Shown piece after piece: positions 34,788 to 54,896 of a DNA stretch of 64,000 nucleotides. This stretch comes from Utricularia gibba. Its lineage: Eukaryota; Streptophyta; Magnoliopsida; Lamiales; Lentibulariaceae. The translations under genes were made by a program, and so were the position numbers. Location of the stretch: NCBI GenBank assembly GCA_002189035.1, contig CM007989.1, positions 3,038,001-3,102,000 on the forward strand, read 5' to 3'. A model generated the notes under the pieces. That model made no database searches. It worked only from the letters and a program-made list of their open reading frames with translations, and had not been told where the DNA came from. Numbering within the stretch: position 1 is the first letter of the stretch; each line of letters begins with the position of its first letter.

Positions 34788-36540
34788 CTCTGATCCTAGA
34801 ACCGATCTGTCCCCCAATCTTCTCTACTCACAGATATCATCAAAGAAATTTACAATCGAACACTCCTGAAAAATTACCCCTTTTCTCTCCAAGAAACTAA
34901 CCAAAACCCAAAAAAGTCCCACAATTCCCTCCCCGATCAGACGCACAAACCGACACCTTCATCCTAAAGGATAAACAAAAGGGAGAAACTTTACAATTTT
35001 CAACGGCCCAGAAAGAATACGGATTCCTCCGGGTTTGGCTTCAGGAGAAATGGATCATTTGTCGGATCTCTGAAGCAGAAACAAGGAAGACAAGAAAGAG
35101 AAGTGAAAACAATTTGGACAGAGAGAGAGAGAAAGGAGAGATGGGAAAGGAAGCGACTCCGGTTCTCCTGATGCACACCGGCTGCCTTCTCTCCTTTTTC
35201 TCATTTCAATTAAATTAAAAAAAAATCATTTCCTTCGCAACCAAATCCAGAATATTCTCTTGGTCACCCATAATGCAATTACGTAATTTTGCAACTAACC
35301 TTAGTATTTCATCGTTGGCTCATTTAAAAAAGTGATCATTCGTATAATTTCTTACACAATGAGTTAAAATTTTTACATTAGGAATGATCATTTTTATTAC
35401 ACAATGATGAAAAAATGACCAAATTTCTGATATATTATCACTCCTCACCTTCATCATCATTATTTCCACGTATTTTCGTTCGATTTTTTTCAATATTATT
35501 TCTACTTTTGAAAAAAATACATATATTATTTTAGTATGATTGTGGAAAATTCTTTGAATATGCTCTCACTTTCATATTTATATATTTATTTATTTATTTG
35601 TAAGGGGTTCACCAAACAAAGGCCTACCCGATTTATATAACACTAATTATTTGATAATTTATTTATTAAAAAAATACATGCGTATTAAGATACAATTACC
35701 CCCTTGCCCTTCTCTCATTCCGATGATTGATTATTTTATTAATGGCATTCTTGTGTTTTATTAGTGAAATAAAAAAAAGATGTATAAATATTGGATAACC
35801 GTTTTTGTTTTTTCCAGAAATAATAAATATTAAATAACCATAAGTTGGGTCCTTATCTGGAAATTCATTTGAGGGGCCCGCCAACACGCCTTCGCTGCCC
35901 CACGGGACGGCGCCTGGGGATAAGAAAGAGGTTTCGTTGATCCACAGCAAATCCGGATACCACCCACGGGATCCGAATCGGTATCGGATCCACGACTCGT
36001 CCCACACCGATACCGTTTGTGGGTCGTACTCGTCGTATGTTAGAAGCTGACGTCATAAAACTCGGTATTTAATAATACGAAAGTGGCTAAGCTTTGGACT
36101 TTGAATAATAGCCGTTGACCCTTTGACCCGAATCGGCTCCAGTTAGTTTTTTGTGCCCCTTTGGCATCTTCAGACATTCGTCTACCTTATGGGTGCTACG
36201 AAATTAATTTTATGGGGTTTTTTTTTGCTTTAGTTTAATTATATTTCAGATTTTGTTTTGAAATATAAAATTAATAAAAAAAACACACACCACAAATATT
36301 TTGAGTGGTGGAGACTTGGGTTGGGATGGCGGCTCCCACATTTATCACGTGGGCTTCTTCTCCGTGGTCAATTCCAGCTGAACGAAGAGATGGGTCGTGG
36401 GTTCATCTGATCAGATGCATGCAAATTCCACCTTCCGGGAACTTGCTTGTGTCGGTTTCAGAGCTGAATGGTTTCTAAGTTGTTTGGAGGCTAAGGCAAC
36501 GCTGCACGTAGAAGCAACCACAGCAACAAATCTGTTCCAA
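34788..36540. other. CW-gene leader and AT-rich spacer
   Basis: A GA repeat at 35117-35131 is typical of plant 5' leaders. From 35210 to 35700 the DNA is A/T-rich. A less AT-rich patch at about 35870-36030 has a short minus frame with no recognisable product. The end next to 36541 is PEX6 3' UTR. Confidence 0.45.
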
Positions 36541-41286
<4,746 letters not shown>

Positions 41287-41770
41287 CACCACCGAACTAA
41301 ACTATCAAAACTACGTTACACACTGGATAACGAGATTTCCCCCTGCTGCTGCACCAATTTCTCAGCATAATTTTCTTCTTTAAAATATAATAATTATATC
41401 CCACCATCAAAATTATCATCATTTTTTTTAATTCTCATCACCAATTTTTCTTGAATGAAAAAATGGGTACCATTCCACACCTCACCGATGGAGCTTGACG
41501 GCGGCGCGTCTTCGCGGGTACAGCATTGGAGTGTTGCTAAGCCTGTTGTTGCTCCATTATCAACAGATACTTTCGTAAATATTCTCTGGTGTTCCACATT
41601 AAAGTTTACATCAAGTAACACAATGTTCGGAAACAAAGCCAAAATGACCAGTTCTTTTTGCTTCAAAGTGTCACGAGCAAATGAAACTGATCTGATGATA
41701 CAAAGAGTGTACACAACAAGATTACGCACCATCCGTGTGAACGCGTAGCATCATGCCAATGGGGCGAAGA
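41287..41770. other. PEX6 promoter and release-factor 3' region
   Basis: This 484-base spacer has an A/T-rich centre (41380-41450). A plus-strand frame at 41455-41748 has no recognisable product. Nothing else was seen. Confidence 0.4.
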
Positions 41771-44731
<2,961 letters not shown>

Positions 44732-45251
44732 ACTGTTCACATCCACAAGCAGCAAGAGAAAGTTCTGGATAAGCGCGCGGACGAGAAATCTCTACTTTGC
44801 TCCTTCCTCTGGCCACAGATCCACAGGCAGCACAAGAGGAGGTTTCTGGATAAGCGTGTTGTTTTTGTAACGGCCCTTCCACCCGCCCCAACCCGACTGA
44901 TCGGAAACCGGTTCAAACTCATCTTAAATAGGAAACCGGTTCGAGCACCACCATCAACTTAAAACGATTTCTTTTGTGAAGCTCCTCATCATCAGACTTA
45001 ATGATCCTTTTGATATATGGGAATTTCGGCTTCAAATTCAGATTGACAGTGTCGAGATTTGAAGGTTTTTCCGCAAATTCACTCTTTCAACATTTTGAAG
45101 TTGATTATTAACGTGCAGTGATAGGTAAAGCTGACGTAGAATTTTTTTCCCCGCTGGGTGAGTTGGAGCTCCTTGGTGAGTGATTGCTATTTGATTGAAG
45201 TTGAATTGTGAAAATATTTGACTTACGATGATGAAATAAGAACGGGAATGT
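44732..45251. other. Release-factor leader and spacer
   Basis: The minus frames at 44538-44922 overlap the release-factor leader and match nothing. A short direct repeat TCTGGATAAGCG occurs twice (about 44764 and 44849). Confidence 0.4.
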
Positions 45252-45972
45252 GTGTTCTTGCGAGTAAACGAGGGGAATACATGTACTTTTAGCAAATAGT
45301 TTGCAAAATACCTGATGTTTTGCAAACTATTTGTAAAATACATGATATTTTACAAAGACAAATAAATTAGTTTTATAAATTAGTATTACTATTTTTAATG
45401 ATATTTCGTATATGAATATTAATTTTTATATTTATATATAATAGATAAAAATTAGTTATTTTGATGATTATCATAATATAATAGTTTATAATTTATTAAA
45501 TTGTAAAGAAACAAGATATTATTTTATTGTAAAGTTGTATTTGTAATATTATAATTTTTGAGATATATATTTTTTGCAAATCAAAGTATTTTTATACATT
45601 AATATTTTTAATGAAATTTGAAAATATTTTCAATCAATTGATGAAAATTGAATATTGATCTATTACAAAATGAATAATACTTTTTAGATTAATAATTATT
45701 TACAAATTAAATTAATTTTTAATACTTTTCTATATTTCAAATCACTCATCTTTAATATTTTATGTAATATTAAAATAAAAATTACATATATTTTCATATA
45801 GTGTAATTATATAAAAAAAAATCATTGTGCATTTAAAATTTGGAACCTACATGTATTTTGCAAATAGATTGTAAAACATCAGGTATTTTGCAAACTATTT
45901 GCAAAACATCAGGTAGTTTCCAAATGGGTTTCTCCAAGTACATGGAGAAACCCATCGGACCCGTGTTCTTGC
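45252..45972. mobile_element. Non-autonomous inverted-repeat DNA element (MITE/Mutator-like) with 10-bp target duplication
   Basis: The 10-mer GTGTTCTTGC is directly repeated at 45252-45261 and 45963-45972. Between these lies a 701-base A/T-rich segment with no ORF. Its ends are inverted repeats: the left arm (about 45280-45352) contains GCAAATAGTTTGCAAAATAC followed by CTGATGTTTTGCAAACTATT, and the same block, 85-90 percent alike by eye, occurs in reverse complement at about 45845-45920. The CATGTACTT near the left border also recurs inverted near the right border (45936-45944). A 9-11 bp duplication with long inverted ends is typical of Mutator-like elements, and the short non-coding body fits a MITE. 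Each arm also carries internal inverted copies of TTTGCAAAATA-type words. The exact borders and superfamily are inferred. Confidence 0.72.
45924..45955. repeat. Perfect 13-bp hairpin at the right border of the element
   Basis: ATGGGTTTCTCCA at 45924-45936 is followed by a six-base loop and its exact reverse complement TGGAGAAACCCAT at 45943-45955. It lies within the right end of the inverted-repeat element and has no matching hairpin at the left end. Confidence 0.9.
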
Positions 45973-46185
45973 CTCAAACCCTTACGAATTGGGTAAAGGC
46001 TTGATCTTTACCCAGGGTGTCATCTGATCACTACAGTTTAAGATGGGGATAATGCTGCTATGTTGTGACGGCTGTGATGTGATGAGGATAAAAATCAGAT
46101 CTTTGATTGTTTGTTGGTGAAGCTATTTCAAAATTCATGCAGGACTCTCAAACGGTTTCACAATTTTGATGAACTTTGATTTTTA

Positions 46186-47150
46186 TTGAATCTTGTGTTT
46201 GAGGCTTCGCATTTTAACATTTTTATAAGAACGAAAGAGATTGGTGTTGCGGCTGAGGGGACTTCACCGATGGTGGTTGCAGAAACCGGGGTGGGGAGAG
46301 GTATTGCTGATGAACTTACTTCAGGTGATTTAGATCTGGACAAGCAAAAAGCATGGAACGAAAATAAATCTGATGCAACTCCACCCAGTTTGAAGCGATG
46401 TTCGTGGATTAAGCTAACAAGTATTAATAATGTCCTCCCAAATGCTCATTATTCAGGTTCTTGACAGGAATGCTGATGCGCTTCTCATCAGGTGAATGAT
46501 TTGACGAAAATAGTTCAGCGGATCACTCCAAGATCTCCAACAAATGGTGAACCCCTAAAGGAGCAACCTTCACATCATGCTTCTGATCAAGATCCTCGGT
46601 TTCTTTCCGAGCAAAAGTTCCGAATCTATGGTCTTCAACCAGGGCCAAGGCCTACCCTTCCGCCAAACTATAATTTTGGGACCAGGGAATCTGATGAGCT
46701 TACTTGTGAACGAAAGCCACTCATAAGCCTGTTCACAAATATTCTTCATTTGCTGGTTCATCAGTTCAGCCCGGCCCCTTCCTCCCAACTGAAACCACAT
46801 ACCGACTTTATGGCTCTCAAGATCCAAGAGACTCGCCAAATCCCATTAGACCTCCTCGGATCAATTCCCTTTACCTGGACAGCGAAGCCAACTTGGTAAT
46901 AAACCAGTATCTTTCAATGCCTACCGCAGCAAATCTAGTTCGAATACAGCCACCTTATCCTCCTCCTCCTCCTCCTCCGATCAGTGATTCGAACCAGCTC
47001 AGGGCCACTCATCTGCACAGCAGCTACCCCAGTAGAGCTGCCGCCGCCCCTCCTGCTCAAGGAGCTGTGTTGCATTCTTTCATGGATCCCCATGCTACTC
47101 AGAGGTACTCCTTACTAGGGCCTTTCCTATCTCCGTACCATGTAACTTAA
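46186..47150 (+). CDS. Unrecognised proline-rich gene fragment, with one apparent frameshift
   Basis: A coding-like exon ends near 46411 (VVAETGVGRGIADELTSGDL, then KRCSWIK). A second begins near 46492 after a CAG acceptor (VNDLTKIVQRITPRSP) and continues with FRIYGLQPGPRPTLPPNYNF and ESDELTCERK. The frame then fails, but one extra C in the CC at 46717-46718 would lead directly into THKPVHKYSSFAGS, FLPTETTYRLYGSQDPRDSP, a run of seven prolines near 46961-46981, and a stop at 47148-47150. YRLYG echoes the earlier FRIYG, suggesting an internal repeat. I recognise no family. No convincing 5' exons lie upstream, where the inverted-repeat element sits, so the gene may be truncated. Confidence 0.4.
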
Positions 47151-47818
47151 TCTTCTTGTAAGTGCATTTTTTGATACCCAATAATCTGAATTCGTCTCTG
47201 TAGAGAGAAAATCCAAATCTATCCTCCCCTGGTTTGGTTTTGATGGAGGCCTGGTTCAGGAGACAATTTTGTATAATTTAATGCAGCAATACGATGACGG
47301 GGATGACGATAACGAATTAGTAAATGCATTTGTCGTAACCGACACGAGTGGGCCCTTCCCCGTCTTCTAGAAGGTAGAACTTTAGTAGACGTCCAAAGTG
47401 GAACGCAATACCTTCAAACAAAACCACGCTGCATCGAGACCTTCTAGAAGCTTAAAACAACCTGCCACAAAAGAGGCTACAAACAAATTTGCAAAATATC
47501 CATTAAAATCATTTTATTTTGGAATAATAATTCATCTCACTGCTCACTAAAACTAAAATAATTATTATATTTATTAAAAAATAATATACAATTTCTTAAA
47601 TAGGAGAAAACATTTATTTTTGTAACCAATTTTTTTTCAGTAAATATTATTTTATTTTACTAGATAAAATTTATTTTATTCTTCATACCGATTCCCGTTA
47701 AAAGCAGTCTATCTATAAAAGACGAGAAAGGGTTCTGAATGGCGTGACTTTCATGTATAACGTGAGAAGAGAGTTTGGATTTTCTTTCTCGGCGGTTTTT
47801 CTTTGCAGCGATCCGGTT
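47151..47818. other. Spacer, AT-rich, before the small acidic gene
   Basis: From 47500 to 47680 the DNA is nearly all A/T. TTCTAGAAG-type palindromes occur at 47366-47374 and 47442-47450. No ORF or RNA gene was recognised. Confidence 0.4.
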
Positions 47819-48172
47819 ATGGCGATGGAGGAAATTAGGGCGCCGCGGATCGATGTATCCGAGCACATGCTAATCGAAGCCAGCGGCGATTCGGAGTCGC
47901 AGTGTTCCGACTACGACGGCTATGCTTCTCCGGGGGAGGACGATGCGCAGTCGTGTAGCTACGAAGATGGCGATTGTGCCGCGGCGGATGAGATGATTGA
48001 CGGCGTATGCGGCGATGAAGCAGACGAGGAGACGTGGGATTGCGATGAGTGCCAGTGCGGCGAGGAAGAGGACGGCGTCGTGGAGCAGTTCTCCCTTCGG
48101 CGCTGCGAGGAAGGGATGATGAGCGCGGAGGAGAAAGATAAGCTATTTTGGGAGGCGTGTCTGGCGTCTTGA
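47819..48172 (+). CDS. Small acidic, cysteine-containing plant protein of unknown function
   Basis: One exon encodes about 117 residues from the ATG at 47819: MAMEEIRAPRIDVSEHMLIE, then a strongly acidic middle (Asp/Glu-rich with Ser-Gln-Cys-Ser-Asp-Tyr-Asp and a WDCDECQCGEEED cluster), and a basic-to-neutral end with MSAEEKDKLFWEACLAS. It has seven Cys in the middle section, but no regular zinc-finger spacing. Higher GC than the flanks and a clean termination support coding. A CTTTGCAG just before the start could be a splice acceptor, so a longer first exon is possible. I do not recognise the family; a role cannot be given. Confidence 0.6.
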   Translation: MAMEEIRAPRIDVSEHMLIEASGDSESQCSDYDGYASPGEDDAQSCSYEDGDCAAADEMIDGVCGDEADEETWDCDECQCGEEEDGVVEQFSLRRCEEGMMSAEEKDKLFWEACLAS

Positions 48173-49272
48173 AGTTTCCATAACCGGAACGAATAAAATG
48201 TCGGCCACGCGCCGCCATCCGTGTCCGACGCGCCGTGTCGACCGACCCCTGCAGGAACATATGTCGGACGCTCCTTTTTCCTTGTTTGAAAAACAAAGGC
48301 TGCTATCAAATCTTGAATTGATGATTTGATGGTTATAGGTATCAATTATGTTGGCGATTTTGTCCCATAACCAAGCATTTACGAGACCAAATTTGGTACC
48401 ATATTACAGCATTTATTCAAAATTTAATATTAAAACGCATCATTTAATGACCTGTGCAATTATTATTTGAGAGAGTTATTTGGATAGGCAAAGGAATATT
48501 AAAACGCATCATTGAATCAGTGAGTTTATGCTTTTGTATTATTCTGAAAATGGAGAGGAAAAGTAAAAGAATTATGTTTCGAATTTGTTAAAGTTTAAAA
48601 GAAACAAATGTCATCATATTTTTTTCATACAAACTAAATATCTATTTCTAAAGAAATATTTCAAAACTTATTAAATATGAACGATTTTAATTTTCAAAAA
48701 AATCAAAAAATCAAAATTGATTCTAATATTTAGAAAGCTATAGAATCAAAACTTATTAAAAATCAACTTTAAATTCTCTAATTTTTTTAAACATAAACTT
48801 AATATTCTAATTTCTACTTTATCAATTCTCAAAAAATGATTATTATAAAGTAGAACAAACATAACTTAAAATGACAATTGAGATAAAATTGTATAGGATC
48901 TATGAGGAGGTTAGTTACATTACATAAACCCACCTTTATAGATTTTTTCCCCATCAAATCCCAGCATTCGGTAATATAAAAACAAAATGCACCCTTTATG
49001 TCACATGCACAATTATTTGATACTTATGAAAAAGGTGGACTACTTTTCAAATATTGATTTTTTAAGACTACTCTTCCTGCCAAAAAATCATGACATGTTA
49101 GGTGTTGGATCCTCAATATAATCACATGTGGATAAGATTAATCATTAGTATGTTCAAACAAGGTTTTAAAAAACATACCATTCAGCAAAATCATTGAACT
49201 CATAAAAAAAGAAATGTTTCTATCTGGATTAGAAGTTGTCTGCAAAAGACAGTAGCATAATTGGGGTTAAAT
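48173..49272. other. AT-rich spacer with short repeats
   Basis: ATCAAATC and GATTTGAT form a small inverted pair at 48305-48330. The 19-mer AATATTAAAACGCATCATT occurs at 48426 and again at 48495. The rest (48540-48900) is very A/T-rich with no ORF. The last 100-200 bases are NDX 3' UTR. Confidence 0.45.
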
Positions 49273-52200
49273 CTAGCACAAAAACTGACACAAAAGGTTG
49301 CTGGTCTTCCACAGAACTCTCATCAGCCCAAGTTTCTTCTCAGTTTCATCGAATGTTTCACCGGTGGGTTCCAGAGGATGTGGCACCTTCTTGTGCCGAT
49401 CGGTTCTGAGTTCGGTGATGTCCACCACACACATGCCGCACTGCTCCAAGTTCCTTACACCATACCAGTCTCCCTGCACCTGATGCACCTTCCCTATGCC
49501 CACATCTTTGTTGTCATCTATAAGCATCACGCACTGATCTCGTACGGGGTACCTGAGCTCCAGGGTCGGAGTTGTGAAGTGCGGATCTTTGTTTTCGTTG
49601 AAAATGACTATGCTTGAAGAAGACGCAATGCCGGCATCGTTGTAGAGAGCCTTCTTGGCTGAGTCCAAGCGTGCAGGAACCCCCTTGTCCAGAATGTCTC
49701 CTTCATATGATGCACGAACATCCTTGGCTGCACGGGCGAGCTTGGCTTTTCTGTTGTTGAGCCTAGGTATCATGATCATGAGTATACTGATATATGATGA
49801 AGAAGAAAATTCGACATGGGATTCACAAGAAAGCACTCACCAATTTTTGAGTCTTGAGGTTGTGACTTCCGCGCCCTGGAAAATATAAGTACAGTAAAGA
49901 AACAGGCAATGTAATAGTAGTGGTGTTTGAGTGGAAGGCTTTGTATTGGATACTCACATGGAGGCTTAGTTTTTCAGCCCATAACCTTAACAAGGTAGAC
50001 TTGCGGTGCATATCAGGCTCGAAGGCAAGAGCATTTTCAATCAGTGAGATTTGTGTATCATTCATGACAGCCCGCTTACGCTTCCGTTGCTGCTTATCAT
50101 CTGAAAGCAAAGCATCGGATTTTTCGTCATCCAATGTCTCTTCAAACCCACTTCCCTTGCTATGCTCACCATCCATCTGATGATTTGAGTTATTCCCTCT
50201 CCTTGGACTGGAATCTGACCCACTGGTTTCAACTGTTCGTGCATCTCTGTCAATCTCACTCACATTAGCAGATGCTACATCGGATTTCCCTTGCTCCGTC
50301 CTTCCCAGGCTTGTTTCCCCACTGGACTGATAATTCCCATCCCGGCTGACATCTGCTGGAGAAGCATCCTGTAAACTAGCGTCCTCCATCTTTACATCGT
50401 TATTGCTCTGTCCTGGTGGCATTTCCCCATGTAAAGTAGGCTGCACATCCGAAACTGAAGTGTCCTACATGAGCCAAAAACAAAGCAGGGCTTGATAATT
50501 AAAAAACAATCGGCTTACTGGAAGATTAGTAGCGTGGGTCGCTTACTGGTTTGATTTGAAGATCTTCAGATGTCACAGAAACAATCCGTGACTCAAACTG
50601 ACTGACAAAATTCCTGCACAGGGTGATGATTTAAAACAGATGAGGAAAATCATAGCAAAAAGAAACTCGTAACAACAGAAACAGAGTATGTCAAGAATCA
50701 ATTCCTTCGGAAAATAAGAAAAGCAAACACAGAACTCAAGGTTTCAGGTTACCTAAGAAGCTGCATATCTTCCTCGTTCAAGAATCTAGGAACTAAAGAC
50801 TCTGCATGACTTAACAGCAATCCTGCGCGAAATAGGTTAATGAGAACATCTAACGCATGCATACGAAAGTAAATATAGCAGACAAGTAGGATGGGTTACG
50901 TATATTCTTGCTAACAGTTATCTTTTCAGCCTCGTGAGTATTTAATGGCCATCCAAAAGGCTCCCTGTCTTTATTTTGTATAAAACGAACAAACTTGTTG
51001 AGGAAGAGATCCTTCTCGTCTGAGATGAGGGGAAGGCATTATGTCAGCGTTCCAAGCATGGTGGCAGAATTTTGATAATAGAAGCAAGATATCACTGTAC
51101 CTTGACAGACATCTGGAACAAAACAGTGAAGGTTTGCAATCACTTTGATCAATAAAGATGTCCTCAGGTGGGCATAGGATCCCGGAGGTACACTGCAGGA
51201 ACAGAAATAAAAACAAAACAGAGACAAGATTATTTCAAAATCAGATAAACTCAAGTGAACTGAAAAATGAATTACATACTCTAAATTTGCATCATCTTCA
51301 TGGAGTGGAATATCAGAAGAACACCAATTAGAAAGGAAATCTCCATGCGGAAATAGGAAAATTGCTGCTAAAGTTTCTGTCTGCACAAAAAAGTGAAAAT
51401 TAGGCCGAACTGATGTAATCTCTTAGCGAAATAACCCTGGAGACAATGTGAAAAACAATACTTGCTTTTGGACATCCAGAACTCCACATTGTATATGAGA
51501 GAAATTTCTCAAGAATACACGTTATCTAACATCTCTGTTTCACATCACAAAAAACTTCAAATAGCACATTGTACAATATTGTCAGTGGCTCAATACTAGT
51601 GATTCAATTGGGAAAATACGAACCCATCCACTTTTAAAAGCATGTGTTTCAAAAAGAAGAGGCATGAATAGCAGTTATTGAATCTGGCGAAAAACTCTTT
51701 TTTGAGTATCCAGAACAAATAGCCGGGTACTTTACAAATTCACACAGAATACCAATCAGCAGCGTGACTACTTTAAAAACAAGGATGTAGGCAATACAAA
51801 CCACAGAGTTCATATTCAACATGTTAATATAAACTTACAAAGTTGACAGTTATGAACGAGCGAAAGTTTGAGTCATCAGAGAAAACATCAGCTAGCCGCA
51901 AAGCATTAATTTCAAGTTGCCCATGCGGGTAGGCATTCCCAGATGAAGCATCGCATTTCTTAGCTACTCCAAATGTGATCCTTAGTAAGTTAAGAACCTA
52001 AAAAAAACAAAAAATAGTAAAGATCCTAAAGCATCATAACAGCACTTTACAGATTTGGTAAAAAAGAGAGATGATTGGACAGGTGACAAACCCAAGTGCC
52101 ATAAGAATTAGTATGTAGGAAAAATGGCAATAGATAATGATAGCCGATGATTGCAACTGATTAAGGCAGCGGATCAATAAATCATTTACCAGAAAAAGAT

Positions 52201-54896
52201 GAATGGAAATTATACCACATCAACTTAATATACTCGCAGCTTATAAACACAATACATTTTTTCTTATCATAACAGCTAAAAGACAAGAGTAAACCATGTT
52301 AGGCATATAATCAGATCCATGCCAAGTGGTTAAAGTATCTGACATAATCTTGCAGGTGAAACCAAAACCTGAACAGCAATCAACTCTGCCAGCTTCTGAC
52401 AGTCAGGGTTTCCAGCTACCTCATCCAGGTAGGAAACGCTCTCAGCTTCACAGAGGTGCAAAAGCTGAAAAGATAGAACTCTCAATGTTTAAAAGTGCAT
52501 GATAAAGCCAATCTACGTCAACAGCATCCGATGGGGCTAGAAAACTCACTATAGATAGAGCTTTGGACTTAAGCCAAGATATGGAAGCCATACATGAAGA
52601 TGCCATACTTTGGGAAGGTGGTATTTTTAATTTCATTACCGCATCAACAAGTATCAGAGCACCTCCATTGTGGCACAGCTCCTAGAGTTACCCATTTAAA
52701 GAGGCAAACAGTCAGCAAAAAAGTAACTCAACCTTCACGTAGAAAATGGTAAAAGAGATCTAAAGACCACGTTATTCAACCAATGAACCATCTAAGTGTT
52801 CAAAATAAGTCTTCATGTGATATTTCACAAGGTGAAAACCCAATAAGAGAAAAAATAAATGCTTATGGTTTCAGCTCATAGGAAGTTATAAAACAAACGA
52901 CCTTATTTTCAACTATACAGTCTCTGAACAACTTTTGCTGGAATAAGGACTGGAGGAAAAGCAATGACGAATCACATTGCTGGAAAAGATGATTCTGAGT
53001 TTCTTCTGCAGTAGGTGAACTACTTGCAGAGGACTCAGGAAGTTCAGTTGACAGCTTGGTTTGAAGAAATGCAACATCTGTACATACAGAAGACAGAGCA
53101 GCATCCACAAACACATTCACCTGCCAAAGACTTGACGCTTTTCAGAGAAGAATCGTTGGAATAAGACAACAAAAAAAATAAAAGATGAATCCAACTGTTC
53201 CCACATTAGCCTACCTTCGAATATGCAATCAAAACTTGAGCAACCTCTTGATATTGAGGAGATATTATTACAGTAAGCAATTTCAAGCTGCAAGCAACCA
53301 AAGCTGAATGCAGAAGAACCATATCATTGCGAGTTTGGTCATTCTCCTAGAAGGTAAGAAGCCATTGAAACTTTCAGAAGCAAAATTTGATTTCTGTTAA
53401 AAAGCAGCAATGAAAAGGGAATAAACCTGTCCATATTCACCAAGGAGCACTAACAAATAAATGACCAAGTCTATGAGCTGTTCTGATACCCTTACATCAT
53501 CAAGCAATATCTGTGAAAAAACTGAAATTAGCAATATGATACGGAGCTTCACATCGAATTACCAAATTAAAGAACCCAAGGCGACACCTACTATTAAAAA
53601 AAGAAACAGAAAACCAGAAATTAGTTGTATATGCAAATGGAAGCATTAGTTTGAATGACAACCACCTCAGCGTTTATAAGCAAATGCAACTGTCTCATAA
53701 AGCAACCAAAAATTTTACATGCACATTTTTTAAACATGAAAGGCCCTTGGTTATACAAAAATGTATTGGAATCTCATGCCGGACAGAACCTCAATCAAAC
53801 CGTCATGGCATCTAATATCTCCATATATCTAGCATTAATACAAGTCTAGGAAGCCACACAAAAATAAGCAATATGAACCACTTGGATTGGCATCTATCTG
53901 CCTTCGTTTCAACTTGCACTATGGCATTAGAACTGAAAATATCACTCAACATAACTGAAAATAACCTGTTCAATCTTGGGCATTCGAGCAGCAAGATCAC
54001 ACATGGAATGTAACAGAAGAATTCCACATAATAAGTACTTGAATGTGGACTTATCCCTTTCCCAAGCCATAATCACGGCAATAAGGTGGAGTGGAAGATA
54101 TCTAGCAAACATCTCCAAGTCAACCTGTATTGTTTATCTGATTTGATTATGCTTATCAAACACCAAACAGAAATTTTGAATGTAATATACTCCACAAAAA
54201 AAAAAAAAAAACCTGTACGATTGACCCATCTTCAGCAATGTGCCGGATGATATTGTTACCAGAGTCCCTGATTAATTTGTTAAGCTGCATTGGACTGAGC
54301 TCATGCAACCCTTTCACAGCGGCAATCAAATCAACAGCCTTAACAGAAAATTAAATGTCATTTAGGGCCATAAAGTGTTTGGTAGCAAATCCTAAGTATA
54401 CCTCAAGATGGCAGAAAAAAAAAACTTCAAGTTCTTAACCTTGTTCCAAATCAACTTCACAACACAATTTCAACTCCAGAGGGAAACATAATGCTTCACT
54501 TAGAAGAAACAAACTCACGCATGCATAATCACATAACCGCATTAGCATTCTTGGATTTGTCTCCTGCCCCCAGTAACGTGCATATTGATATAGATAATGA
54601 AAAAAAAAACTCTTCAATCGAATTTTAATTCTCTTCAGCATATTCCATAATCTCAATTACTAAGCATGCGACACAAACTATCAGATACAAGAAACACCGT
54701 ATGCCAGTTCAAAAATCCACCAAAAGAGAAACTTTCTGCACAAATTCCTTCATGCAAAAAGAGCTGATGCAGATAAAAAAAATGAAAACCCTCAGGCCCA
54801 ATCAACTCTCTGCACTAAACTCACCAAGTCAGCACGGTTCCCAAACAAATTACCAACAACTTCAGTGCTAGTGGATGCTTCATTTGCTTCCCGCAT
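49273..54896 (-). CDS. NDX: NODULIN HOMEOBOX protein NDX
   Basis: NDX is a plant homeodomain protein first seen in legume nodules; Arabidopsis NDX (At4g03090) binds single-stranded DNA in an R-loop at the FLC 3' end. About 15-17 exons: MREANEASTSTEVVGNLFG (start 54896), DLIAAVKGLHELSPMQLNKL, ARYLPLHLIAVIMAWERDK, KYLLCGILLLHSMCDLA, a long helical middle, then a Ser/Asp-rich stretch (GQSNNDVKMEDASLQDASPA). The homeodomain near the C-terminus reads KRKRAVMNDTQISLIENAL, MHRKSTLLRLWAEKLSLHG and LKNWLNNRKAKLARAAKD; the recognition helix has Trp-Leu-x-Asn-Arg instead of the common Trp-Phe-x-Asn-Arg, as known for NDX. The tail has CVMLIDDNKDVGIGKVHQVQ and GWYG-like GDWYGVRNLE, CVVDITEL and LMRVLW. 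It ends LLCQFLC. Junctions are GT-AG and the frames continuous where checked. Confidence 0.93.

Noticed and set aside
48426-48513. Repeated AATATTAAAACGCATCATT as long terminal repeats
   Set aside because: The copies are only 69 bases apart and 19 bases long in A/T-rich DNA; too short for an LTR.
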